Shown one piece after another: positions 21,101-31,100 of a stretch of DNA of 64,000 nucleotides. A program made the translations under genes and the position numbers. This stretch comes from Halicephalobus mephisto (Eukaryota > Nematoda > Chromadorea > Rhabditida > Panagrolaimidae), in the NCBI GenBank assembly GCA_009193035.1, contig SWDT01000127.1:1-64000 (forward strand), in the 5' to 3' direction. The notes below the pieces were generated by a model. That model had not been told where the DNA came from. It saw only the letters and a list, made by a program, of their open reading frames with translations, and made no database searches. Numbering within the stretch: the stretch's first letter is position 1; every line of letters begins with the position of its first letter.

Positions 21101-22226
21101 GGCGCCAAAAATCGGACATTTTTGGTTTTTTCTGCTGCCACTCGACCGGTCAAGGGGGTCGAGCAGAACGGCACGGGCTTTCATGCAGACATGGTCAGCT
21201 GGACGAGCGAAGGAAACCAGTCATCGGGACATATCTGACCTGGCTACGCAATTGACCTGTCATCATCTCGATCGACAAAAAAGAGGGATGAGTGCCGAAA
21301 ACAAAACAAAACTAGTTTCAAGGTCTAAGAAGTAATTAATTCAGAGTAATTCACCAAGGACAAAGCCGAGGATAAAGATGGGAAAAATTTTCGGAAAATA
21401 ATAATTTTGTAAAACTTTAAAATTTAAACAAATTCGTCACTTGTGGTCCCGGCACGAAATGCAATTTTTTTTGATTTGAATTTTTACTGATTTTTTTATT
21501 TTTACAAAAAATTTGGAAAAAAACAGTTTTTTAAAATTATTTTTTAATTTTGGTCCTGACACGAAAGATAATTTTCGTTTAATTTTAATAATTTTTATCT
21601 TTTGAATATTTTTTTTTATTTAAAATTATTAATTTTCAATTATTTTTAGAAATTTTTTAAATTTGAAAGTTGATTTTTTAAATTTAAAAGTTGATTTTTC
21701 AAATTTGAAATTGATTTTTAAAATTTAAAAGTTGATTTTTCAAATTTGAAATTGATTTTTAAAATTTTAAATTGATTTTTCAAGTTTGAAAGTTGATTTT
21801 TCAAATTAAAAATTAATTTTTTAAATTAAAAATCACATTGAACTCACCTGGTTGCTCTCTATCCCCGTTCAGCTGGACCAAGGCGTACTTCCTGCCGATG
21901 GTGACCCCGGTTTTCACGATTTTGTGGATTTCCCGGTCGCTCCGGGACAGTTTTCCATTTGGAAGACCTCCGTAAAAACTACTGACTGGCTTATGTTGAA
22001 CAGCATTCACATCGGGACTAGATCCGAAGTCTTTTTTCTCTTTTTCCTTCATAAGTCTGTCTTTGGCGAAGTTGAAAGTTTTCTCAATAGGTTTCAAAGA
22101 TGAAAAAAAAGTTTGTTTAAAACATCCCCTCGTCGGCAAAGACAACAAAGATTCAGAAACCTTCACACTCTTCAAAACAACCCTCCCATCGGGCATTCCA
22201 ACGACTTGTTTCATGTTAGAATCCAT
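9196..22226 (-). CDS. Large coiled-coil protein, nine exons
   Basis: Model: complement of 9196-9407, 9455-10041, 10825-11053, 11580-11859, 12969-13149, 15905-16229, 18374-18471, 19144-19423 and 21848-22226. Total 2,571 nt (856 residues); phase agrees at all eight junctions, which is strong support for one gene. Residues 1-420 are Ser/Thr/Pro-rich and probably disordered. Heptad-like coiled coils begin near 490 (VSYLEDRVRDLERGL) and run through about 535-665 (QLEARVRTLASQLERQ, KQKEKELADLSTKV). The C-terminus (about 715-856) is a further helical region (LLRNHYRRTQICHDLACTLA; KYLRKECDMLEKVEKKL). This architecture suits a cytoskeletal or centrosome-type scaffold; the nematode ninein-related microtubule organiser NOCA-1 is one candidate, but I cannot confirm it. 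The donor of exon 4 (AG-GTTGGT) is weak but is the only one in phase. An alternative start exists upstream of exon 2. Confidence 0.8.
10323..10629. repeat. ACACAAAAAAGCGTAA-family element with an internal minisatellite (intron 7)
   Basis: Left end ATACACAAAAAAGCGTAACT, right end ACACTTTTTTGTTTGTAG. The interior is about seven copies of a 23-24 bp unit, GACGGAAAATAAAACTTGATAGT, at 10430-10590, absent from the copy at 2157-2310. Confidence 0.7.
11230..11348 (+). rRNA. 5S ribosomal RNA gene, inside an intron of the coiled-coil gene, opposite strand
   Basis: Contains the conserved 5S blocks GCCATCCCGTCTGATCTGGC, AAGTTAAGC, TTAGTACTTGGATCGGAGAC and CCTGGGAAT in the right order and spacing. The ends GGTAGC and GCTACC can pair perfectly as helix I although the bases differ from the usual C. 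elegans 5S ends, suggesting compensatory change. It is followed at once by a run of T, the Pol III stop. Length about 119 nt is normal. It sits in the intron between exons 6 and 7 (11054-11579) of the minus-strand gene. It could be a diverged functional copy or a recent pseudogene; the intact helix favours the former. Confidence 0.85.
11349..11354 (+). terminator. Pol III T-run terminator of the 5S gene
   Basis: Six-plus T residues directly after the GCTACC end of the 5S gene. Confidence 0.6.
11860..12968. other. Intron 5 of the coiled-coil gene, mostly repeats
   Basis: Holds an AACTTCTAA/CTAACTT low-complexity stretch (12040-12260) and then the composite repeat unit at 12292-12885. No gene seen. 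Confidence 0.6.
12292..12885 (+). repeat. Composite of three ACACAAAAAAG-family modules joined by a 60-bp linker
   Basis: Modules at 12292-12447, about 12505-12664 and 12730-12885 each start near CAAAAAAGYRTGACTTTT or ATAAAAGTAACTTTTGGCTC and end near CCAAAAGTTATGTTTTTTTG. Two linkers with GACTGGATAGTGTCTATTTC, GAACCCAAATCAGGGC and TTTCTAGTCACTAT join them. The same module-linker-module order occurs at 48550-48940 in the other orientation. Confidence 0.7.
13262..13790. repeat. Four tandem units of about 130-142 bp (intron 4)
   Basis: The phrase AATGGTCCCGACAGGAATTT recurs near 13266, 13397, 13537 and 13677, followed each time by TTCTTACTGTATTATAGAAG and AAAAATAAATATTATTACGA. The start of each unit carries the dispersed GGTCCCGACACGAA-type motif. 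Confidence 0.75.
13791..15904. repeat. Intron 4, left part: two further tandem arrays and a GC-richer island
   Basis: At 14100-14720, five units of about 120-138 bp share GTATAATAGTGAATAAAYAA and CAATCCAGAAATTCTC. At 15360-15720, about six units of 60-65 bp share AAAAATCTGTCATTTCCG and GAGGAATTTCTAATAACTTA. Between them, 14720-15110 is GC-richer and not repetitive and could be a regulatory island. No exon with matching phase was found there. Confidence 0.6.
16230..18373. repeat. Intron 3 with phased A-tract array and a 179-bp tandem triplication
   Basis: At 16640-17090 the word TCTAAAAAAT repeats every 8-11 bases over about 450 bp. At 17690-18210 three units share CCAGATATAAAAATTCC, TATCCAATTTCCACTYAG and TTTCTATTTGGTCCTGAATG; the phrase ACCTTAAACCAGATATAAAA recurs 179 bases apart (17853 and 18032). 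At 17140-17380 a GC-richer, non-repetitive island has an 84-codon open frame on the minus strand, but no donor in the needed phase. Confidence 0.6.
18472..19143. repeat. Intron 2, degenerate AT and ATTCTAGAATATTCC-type repeats
   Basis: 18540-18800 is AAATTTAGAAATTTAAAA low-complexity DNA. 18830-19070 repeats TCATCGGATTCTGGAAATAT and TTCCAGAATCTTCT. No gene. Confidence 0.5.
19424..21847. other. Intron 1 of the coiled-coil gene, arrays and two GC-richer islands
   Basis: Arrays of AATTTTTATAAAAATCTTCG (19560-19960), AAAAAATAATTTTAAAAGAA (20470-20720), AATCCTAAAAAATAAAAAAT (20850-21000) and AAATTGATTTTTAAAATTTA (21600-21840). The islands 19980-20460 and 21040-21370 are not repetitive and have no exon that fits; they may hold internal promoters or enhancers. 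19424-19451 continues the reading frame of exon 2 up to an ATG, a possible alternative start. Confidence 0.5.
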
Positions 22227-22879
22227 TTTGAAAAATAAAAATATATAAAAATATATATAAAAATATATATAAAAATAGTAAAAATAAATTTCACGATTGT
22301 TTGCCCTCAGGACCTGGAGCAACTGACCGCTGTCCGGCCAAGCAAGATCAAAAACAATCAAATAGCTGCTTAGAGTCGGGAAGAATGGCCATTGAAGAGG
22401 ATAAAGCATAAATAAAAGAGTAGCTGACAGCGGCAATTGCCAAAGGCACGAGAAGTGGCTTTATGGGATATCCAGAAGAATCATAAAAACTCAACATGTG
22501 ACATCATTACCTACTTCCTCATCACCTTACACACGTAAAATACCGTAATTCCGAAATCCAACTATTCTGACTTGACGGATTTTTAAAAATTTTAATTTTC
22601 GTTTAAAATTGCACTTTATTTGAATTATTATTTCATCAAATTATATCGATCTTGGTAGTTGTGACATCGCTCGATATATTGCAAGTTTTTTCGATGGATA
22701 AATCTGAAATTTCCGACAAAAAACGAGATTTCGAAATTTTCTCTCATCAAAGAAATCCCGAAAACCAAATTTTCTCTCCCGCACGGAAAATATTGCCAGA
22801 CTTTCTCTGCAATTCGAAGAGCCGGGCGCTCTTCTTTGACTTCTTGGACTGACTCATTTTGTTGTTTTCTCATTGTTCC
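22227..22879. promoter_or_regulatory. Divergent promoter region between the coiled-coil and cyclin K-like genes
   Basis: The two ATGs lie 653 bp apart and point away from each other. The start of the region is AT microsatellite (AAATATATAA repeats at 22235-22275), the middle (22280-22540) is GC-richer. No gene fits in between. Confidence 0.5.
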
Positions 22880-25043
22880 ATGGATTCTCGTCAATCAATC
22901 CGTCCAAATATCCATCATGGCCCTGGTTATCGTCCTGCTGTCCCGACCTCGAGTACAAGGATGATGAAACCTGGTTTCCAACCACCTTCGACTTTGTATG
23001 TTCCTTCGAAAACGAAGAAAACAGAAGAACCAGAGCAGATTGTTATTCCTCCATGTCCTGTGGCGTCTACTTTTATTTTTACGGATGACCAGGTAATGAA
23101 TAGTCCAAGCAGGATACAGCACGGGATTTCGCAAGAGGAGGAACTGAAACTGAGGAGGATAGGGACCTTGCTGATCCGGGACTTGCACAGGAAGCTCAAT
23201 GAACATTCGGCTTCGAAAAATCAGAGGCAAATGTGGGTACTTTTGGTGATTCATATATCAATTTTTGTTTTTTCAGCTCTACGAATGCAATGTCCGTGGC
23301 GATGATCATGTTCCATAGATTCTACATGTTTCATTCCTTTGGAACCTTCGATCCAGTCGATTTGGCCACAGCAGCCCTGTTTCTAGCAGCGAAGATCCAA
23401 GAATGCCCCAGAAGACTACACGAATTCGCGGTTCTGCTCTACTACGTCAAGCACCCGAAAGACCCGGTGATGCTCGATCCTTCTGAAGCCACGGATGTCT
23501 ACAATCTGATTACAGCTCTGGAAGCGAGTATTCTGCGGACCTTAGCTTTTGAAGTCAACATCACGTTGCCTCAGATCTCCGTCGTGACTGCTTTCAGAAC
23601 GAAGCTGCAAGTCAAGGACGACGTCAGACTGAATGCTTACAAGCTTTGCGCAGATGTGTTAGTTTTATATGCATACACTCAGTTTAATGCTGACGTGATT
23701 TAGCTTGGCCGTCACAGATTTGTGTGTACGGTACGAATCACCAGTGATAGCTGCCGTGGCATTCTACATCGCTGCTTCTCACGCAGAAAGAGATGTAAGT
23801 TTTACATTTTGTAGTAATTACCAAAAGAACCCGTTGCTGGCGGGGTACCTGAGAGAATCATGATCTCTAGAATGTTCATCAATAATTTCATATATCAAAA
23901 TTAACCTTGGAAAATGAATGAGAGATTTTACACTCTGATTAGAATTCGGAAGTTTCTAGATATTTTTAGGTGGGATGTAGTTAAAAAATTAATTACGAAG
24001 TAATTATTTAGCAAAGTTGAAATTGTCCCCTAGGTTATTTTGGTTTCTAAATATTCCTGCAAAGTCATGTTGAAAGAATTTCGTAACAAAATTTACTTAT
24101 GGTTTTTACAACAAGACTGTTATTATTTATATTTTTACCAAAATTTATGAAATTTCGGGGAATTTCCCAGATTTGTGATCAAACTTGAATAAACATTCGG
24201 AACCTAAGATTTTTGGAGTTTTCTAAAAACTCGTTTTTAATTTTTGAAACATGGTTTTTTTCAGCTGAAGAAGGAAATCGGAGACACATGGTACAACGAG
24301 CTCTCTGATAATCTAAACGAAAGAGTATTATTAGGCAAGATTTGTGTAAAATTTATGAATTTAATAAATTTTCTTTAGATATCGTCAAAGTAGTCGTTGA
24401 TGCTCTTGTGGATGTGAAACCTCTGATACTTTGCAAAAGGAATTCGGATGAGCAACTGGAGAAACCCAATTCCCCAGCAATTGAAAATAATCAACGATCG
24501 CCTTTGGAGCGAAATAGGGACCCAGAAAAACTAGTAAAGGCTTCAACTTCTCAATCTGCTGCAAGTGGACCTTCTAGAGATCATAACAATCTCAAAAGGA
24601 AAGAACAAGATTCTCGTAATGATCATCCTGCTACAAAAGTGCCGAAAGTGGAGCCAGATCATTCTTTAAAAATTCCGAAGATGGAATCTCATCAGCTTGC
24701 TCAAAGAGAACATAGGAAAGACAGTGGTTACTCTTCTAATTCAAGCCAACCTGCTCCATTGGATATTCCTCACATTCCTGGACTAGAACATAAACTACCT
24801 CCTCCAGTTGATAGACCGTATTCAAAGACAAGTCACAACTTTGGACATCATAAGCATGATTATCAGAGATCTCATGATTATCGACCGGGAAGTTCAAAAC
24901 ATGATGGTCATAGAGAGTCATCGTCTCATGGTAAACCTCTGGATTCTCATCTCAGACCGGAAATGCCGATACGACGTCCATCTCCTCAGAAGTCTTCAAG
25001 GAAAAGTACATCAGAGGAACTTGAAGAGGGAGAGATTGAGTGA
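22880..25043 (+). CDS. ccnk-1: Cyclin K-like protein (transcriptional cyclin)
   Basis: Model: 22880-23232, 23277-23657, 23704-23794, 24265-24334 and 24379-25043, 519 residues, phases 2, 2, 0, 1. Residues about 1-70 form a disordered leader; the first cyclin box follows, with FTDDQVMNSPSR, then MFHRFYMFHSF and ALFLAAKIQECPRRLHEF, the last two very like cyclin K (and T). The second box includes DLCVRYESPVIAAVAFYIA. The tail (about 300-519) is rich in Ser, Pro, His and Lys and ends EELEEGEIE. Cyclin K pairs with CDK12/13-type kinases and phosphorylates the RNA polymerase II C-terminal repeat in the nucleus. The FHRFYMFHSF block favours cyclin K over cyclin T; cyclin L is less similar. Intron 4 is GC-AG (GCAAG donor), the only phase-compatible choice. 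An AATAAA lies near 25317. Family firm; K versus T fairly sure. Confidence 0.8.
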
Positions 25044-26199
25044 ATCTAACCATATCATTTGCGATAAAGTTTAGTTTAAATTTAGAATTTGGTATTGTTT
25101 TGGATTTGTTGAGTTTTAAGCTTGATAAGGACAGGGTCTTTTTATTGTTTTGGGATGTTCTACAATATAGGTGTTTTTTGAAATCTTAGGATTTAATGAC
25201 TTGGATGTCTTGGAAGTTGTGGATTATGGGATTTTGAAAATGGACTCAGAATTCAAAAATCTTTATCCACTGATTTTTGTCTGGGTTTTTGTTATTTTTA
25301 ATTTTCAGAATTAGAAAATAAATTTTATAAAAATTAAAAATAAAAATTATTAAATTTTTGAATAAAAAAATTTTTTAATTTTGATTAAATTATAAATTAA
25401 GAAATTTAGAATTTTTTAAATTGTATTTTGTAGTTTCAGTAATTACTGCATATTACAGTAATATTTTCATTCGGAAAATGATGACTAATTTTCATTGCAA
25501 ATTGAAAATTATTTTAATTCAAAAAAATTAATTAATTCGTTAAATTTTTGGTCTTGAATAAATTTCTTATTAATTTTAATTTTTTAAATATTTTTCGGAT
25601 TTTTATAATTTTATAAAAAATCGAAAATATTTTTTAAATTTTATTAAAAATTAAAAATATTTTTTAAATTTTCCAAATATTTTTCAGATTTTTTAAATTT
25701 TACTGAAAAATAAATTTTTTTTCAAATTTTATTAAAAATCGAAAATATTTTTTAAACTTTATTAAAAATTAAAAATATTTTTAAAAATAATTTTGAACTA
25801 TTTTATATTCAATTTTGGTCCTGACACGAATGATTTTTAAAGTTTTAATTTTTTAAAATTATTTATTTTTATTAAGGATACTGTAGTTTGATTGTAATTT
25901 TTGAATATTTATTAATTTTAATTTAAAAATTACTTTTAAAAATGAATAAAAAATTGTGTAGCCTGTTTACTCTGATGTTGAAATTTCTAAATTATCTGAA
26001 AATACATTTTTTAAAAAGTTAATCACAAAATTATATAAAATTGCAAAACAACTGCTACGAAAAACGGAAACTGCCACGTAGACTACAGTAGGTCCTAACA
26101 ATTTCTGAAAACTTCTCTCGAAATAATTTTGCGAAAAAAATTTTAGTTTTTACAATAGTACAATTATCACTGCATTTTCGGAAAATATTATAAATGATA
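25044..26199. other. 3' flank and AT-rich spacer, no gene
   Basis: Carries the probable 3'UTR of the cyclin gene, then runs of AAATATTTTTTAAATTTTAT (25570-25790). One copy of the dispersed motif, GGTCCTGACACGAA, at 25817. No open frame of note. Confidence 0.5.
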
Positions 26200-26665
26200 A
26201 ATTTCGCAATTTTTGGTCTTGATTGGAAAGTTTCTAAAATTCGCGTCGAGATTACTTTTTAAAAAAACTGATTTTTACAGTAGTATAATTGTAACTAAGG
26301 TTTTGTGGAATCGCATAAAAGTAAATTCTCCATTTTTTGGTCTTGATTGGAAAGTTTCTAAAATTCGCGTCAACATTACTTTTAGAAAAACTAATTTTAA
26401 ATTTTTACAAAAATACAACTCTATCTTTCTAGAATCACATAAACGATAAATTTCGGAATTTTTGGTCCCAACTGGAAAGTTTTGAAAATTCGCGTCGAGA
26501 TTACTTTTTAAAAAAACTAATTTTAAATTTTTACAAAAATATAACTTTATCTTTCTAGAATCATATAAACGATAAATTTCGGAATTTTTGGTCCCAACTG
26601 GAAAGTTTTGAAAATTCGTGTCGAGATTACTTTTTAAAAAATTAAAAACGATTTTTAAAATAGTG
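26200..26665. repeat. Four tandem units of about 120 bp
   Basis: ATTTTTGGTCYTGATTGGAA followed by AGTTTCTAAAATTCGCGTCG recurs near 26208, 26332, 26458 and 26583, separated by AAAAACTAATTTTAAATTTT and AACTTTATCTTTCTAGAATC. The long minus-strand frame here merely reflects the repeat. Confidence 0.7.
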
Positions 26666-27059
26666 TAGTTTTTTATCATTGACCTACCGTAATTTATTTG
26701 ATGATAGATGCTTTTGAAATTTGCGAATTTCGATTAAAACAGAGTTGCTCATTTGGACTTTGAAAAAACCGCAGAGGAGGCTTAATTGGGCTCCAAACAA
26801 CCCACGACGGATTTCCATTTTGCAAATGAAATAATTATTTTTATTTTTTAATAATTTTAATTTTTAACAAAATTAAGAAAAAAATTTTTTTAAATTTACC
26901 AAATTCGAAAAATTGTGAAATTTTAAAAATAAATACAGTAATCTAAAAAAATACTTTTTGGTTATTTTTAAAAATAATTTTTTATTAAAATTAAAAAATT
27001 CAATTGGAAAGTAATTTTCAGTGTATTAAATTTAAAAAATGATGAAATTCTTACTTTAA
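26666..27059. other. AT-rich spacer, no gene
   Basis: A small GC-richer block at 26740-26830 (CCGCAGAGGAGGCTTAATTG) is followed by plain AT-rich DNA. Confidence 0.4.
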
Positions 27060-27735
27060 ATATTTCAAAATACCTTTCGCTTCAAGACTAAATTGTTCAA
27101 AAACTTTTCGTTTCAAGACCACAGTTTTTTCAAATCTTTTATTTTGAGATTATTTTAAAAAATTTTTCGTTTTAGAACCAAATTTTAAAAAATTTTCGCT
27201 TTAGAATTAAATTTTAGAAATCTTCGTTTTAGAACCTGAATCTGAAAAATTTTCGTTTTAGGACCAAATTTTAAAAAATTTTCGCTTTAGAATTAAATTT
27301 TTAAAATTTTCGCTTTGGAACCAAATTTGAAAAATTTTCGTTTTAGAACCAAATTTTAAAAATTTTCGCTTTGGAATTAAATTTTAAAAATCTTCGTTTT
27401 AGAACTCGAATCTGAAAAATTTTCGTTTTAGGACCAAATTTTAAAAAATTTTCGCTTTAGAATTAAATTTTTAAAATTTTCGCTTTGGAACCAAATTTTA
27501 AAAATTTTCGCTTTGGAATTAAATTTTAGAAATCTTCGTTTTAGAACTCGAATCTGAAAAATTTTCGTTTTAGGACCGAATTTAAAAAATTTTTCGCTTT
27601 AGGACCAAATTTAAAAAAATCTTCGTTTTAGAACCCGAATCTGAAAAATTTTCGTTTTAGGACCAAATTTAAAAAATTTTCGTTTTAAGATCGAATTAAA
27701 AAATGCTTTCGTTTTGAGATTGAAGTTTTTTAAAT
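27060..27735. repeat. Minisatellite of about 25-bp units
   Basis: Roughly 25 copies of AAATTTTCGTTTTAGGACCA with variants (TTCGCTTTAGAATTAAATTT, TTCGCTTTGGAACCAAATTT). A subset with GAACCYGAATCTGAAAAATT recurs near 27237, 27401, 27546 and 27630, so there is higher-order structure. The core TTCGTTTTAGGACCAAA differs from the dispersed TTCGTGTCAGGACCAAA motif at only two positions. Confidence 0.75.
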
Positions 27736-28154
27736 TAAAAAAATGTTCAATTATTATTTTATTCTTTCTTACTGTATTAGTTTTAATTGGTACTTCTGTT
27801 TTCTATGGTTATAATCTTCTAGACAGTGAGTTTTGATCTCGATATCTCATCATTTTTAATAATGTGGCAGATTAACTGAAAAATTAAATTTTTATTTTTT
27901 TAATTTCCTTTATCGCCTCGGGAGCTCATTACTGGTGTCCTCTGGGTGTTACTACTTTTTACCGAGCGTTTTGTATTCCCTGAGGAAGGCATAATTATAA
28001 TCAGGCCCTAGATTCAAACCCCTTCTGCCAGCTTTCCGGTCCATTCATTTTTGCTTATTACCTCGTTCTTTTTCCATTTTTAATTCATTTTTCTTGTAGT
28101 AAATACACATTAAATCGATGAGAAAAATTTCTCTTCCAATCTAGGTTATTTTAC
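27736..28154. promoter_or_regulatory. Upstream region of the receptor gene
   Basis: A GC-richer block at 27900-28060 (CTCGGGAGCTCATTACTGGT; TACCGAGCGTTTTGTATTCC) precedes the ATG by 100-250 bp and could hold promoter elements. No gene. Confidence 0.3.
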
Positions 28155-31100
28155 ATGAGTCGTCCTCCACTGTCATCGATGAATGTCAACATCAATGCCG
28201 TTCACGTTATTACTTTCGTCGGGGAAGTCGGAACTATTATACTTTGTTCGATATTGCTTCGGGCACTTTACATAAACTCCAATTATTTGAGAAAAGAATG
28301 CGGAAATCACATAAAAGCGATCATTTTCGTCGCTATTTTAGGAAGTAAGTTTTCCGATTTAAAAAATTAAACAAAATTATTTAAATTTCGTCCTGACAAA
28401 AATATCGGTGCGATTCAAGTTCGAGATAATATTAAAAATAAAATTTGTCATTTTTTGGCGATTTTTTTTCGGATAAAATTTAGTTTTTATTATGTATAAA
28501 AATTTTTAAAATTTCAAAGTTTGTTAAAAATAATTAAAAATGTCAAAATTAACATTCGTGTCAAGACCAAAATTGAATATAAAATTTTTTAATTTTATTA
28601 TTTTTAAAATTGAAATAAAACTTTTTTTTATTTAATAAAAAAAGTCAAAATTTTATTCGAAAACGAATAAAAAATTAAATTTAATCAGCAAAATTCGTGT
28701 CAGGACCGAAGTTTAAAAATTTTCAAATTACTTCAATAATTAATTTCTTGAAATTCAGTAATTATTTTTTTTTAAATTCAGTAATTATTTTTTTTTAAAT
28801 TTAGTAATTATTTTTTTAAATTCAGTAATTATTTTTAAAATTAAGTAATTATTTTTTTTTAAATTCAGTAATGTTTTTTTTAAAATTAAGTAATTTTTTT
28901 TAAAATTCAATAATTATTTTTTTTTTAAATTAAATAATTTTTTTTAAAATTCAATAATTTTTTTTTTTTAAAATTAAGTAATTATTTTTTTTTAAATTCA
29001 GTAATTTTAAGAATTTTTTACTTGACATAAGACTTTTGTGATGAAATTCCTTACCCAATTCCGTACGTGACCTGGCTCTGGCTTAATTCCTTCCTTCTTA
29101 GCGGGCCCAAAGTAGGAAGATGACACTTGTTTCGAAAGAATAAAGCACTGCAAAGCCAGTTAAAATAAAACCTCAATTAAGTACTTATGGTGATTTTTAA
29201 AATTTCTTCGATAATTGACCATAATGAGCCTCTGAATTCACCGAAACCGATCACGAGGCTACAGTAATCGCCGGACATTAGTCTTTCAAAATTGAAAAAT
29301 GTTTTTATCAAAAAAGAACAAAACAACCGATAATTTTTTAGGAATCTAAAAATATCCAATTTTTGTCGCAAGTTAAAACTTAAATTTTTTTGTTTTTAAG
29401 CGCTAATTTTCGAAAAAAAATATTTTCTTTATCATACAGTATATTTTTCCTAAATTAAAAAACACAAAAATAAAGCAATTTTAAAAACAAATAATTTTAA
29501 AAATGTCAATTTTTTAAAATATTTAATTTTAAAATTTTAATTTTAAAAATAAATAATTTTAAAAATATCAATTTTTTTAAATATTTAATTTAAAAATTTG
29601 AATTTAAAAATTTTAATTTTAAAAATGCCAATTTTTTTAAAATTTTAATTTTAAAAATGGTAATTTTTTTAAATATTTAATTTAAAAATTTTAATTTAAT
29701 AATATGTTTAATTTTATTTGAATAAAGATCGATGAATTTCGATGCATACTGTAATATGGAAATTTTAGGCCTGAGCTCCATTCCATCGTCGGTCGTTCTT
29801 CTGAGTTATGGAAACGTCAACTGTCCGGACATCCTTCTGACTTTCGTCTCTCTTCCTAGAGTCGTGACGATGAGATTCGAAATCACACAGTATACCTGTA
29901 TGAGCATCGATCGAGCAATGTCGACGATCCTTCAACGAACATATTACAAAAGATTCAGAAAATGGAGTTTGCGGATATCCTTGGCCATTGCCGGATTTTT
30001 GTCTTTTTTGGATCTTATTTTTTATCTAATAAGACAAAATTTCAACAAAACTTTGGATCATTGTAGTTCTTGTAAGTTTTATTTTTTTAAATTTAAATTT
30101 AAAAATTTCTAAAAAAATTAATTTTTTTAAAACTTAAACTTTTTAAAAATAATTGAAACTCAAAAATTAATTTTTCTTGAAATTTAAATTCTGAAAACTT
30201 TATTTTTTAAAATAATTTAAATTTAAAAATTTCTAAAAAAATTAATTTTTTTAAAACTTAATAACTTTGATTTTAAATAATTTTTATTAATTTTTTTTAA
30301 GATTTTTAATTTTAAAAATTTTATTTTTTAAGATTTTTAATTTTAAAACTTTTATTTTTTAATAATTTTAATTTTAAAACTCTTATTTTTTAATAATTTT
30401 GATTTTAAAACTTTTATTTTTTAATAATTTTGATTTTAAAACTTTTATTTTTTAAGATTTTTAATTTTAAAACTTTTATTTTTTAATAATTTTGATTTTA
30501 AAACTTTTATTTTTAACATTTTTAATTTTTTAAATTACAGTAGACGCAGCAGGACCTATGTATGAATTTTATTTTTTTATTGTGAATATTTTATGTTTGG
30601 GAATAACTTGTAGTTGTTTTATTTTCTATTTTTACGACACGAGAGTCCATCTGAAGACTTCCAGCGTTTCCATGATGATCGTAAGTTTCAAAAATATTTC
30701 AAAATGCCTAACAAGGAAATACGTTTAATTTAATCAAAATTTCGACTTGGATCGTACATAATTTGTTTACTTTAAAACATACACCAAGTCTATAATCAAA
30801 CTTTGCTGAATATTTCCACATGAATGATGATATAACTTAAGTTCAAGATAATAACATAGACAGAAGTTGTCATTTTCTGACAAAGTTTTTTCGAAACGAA
30901 ATTTAGGTGGTCTTCTGTGTGTGAAAAATTACAAAAAAAAGTTAAAAATTAACATTCGTTTCAGGACCAAATTTTGAATATTATATAACTAAAAATTATA
31001 ATTTTTCTGAAAAACGTTTTAAAACCGAAAATAAAATTTTTTAAATAAAAAATAAAAATATTTAAATTTATCGAAAAAAAATTAAAAATCAACATTCGTG

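Noticed and set aside
26275..26679. 134-codon minus-strand frame
   Set aside because: Its protein repeats itself every 40 residues because it lies on the 120-bp tandem array; not a gene.
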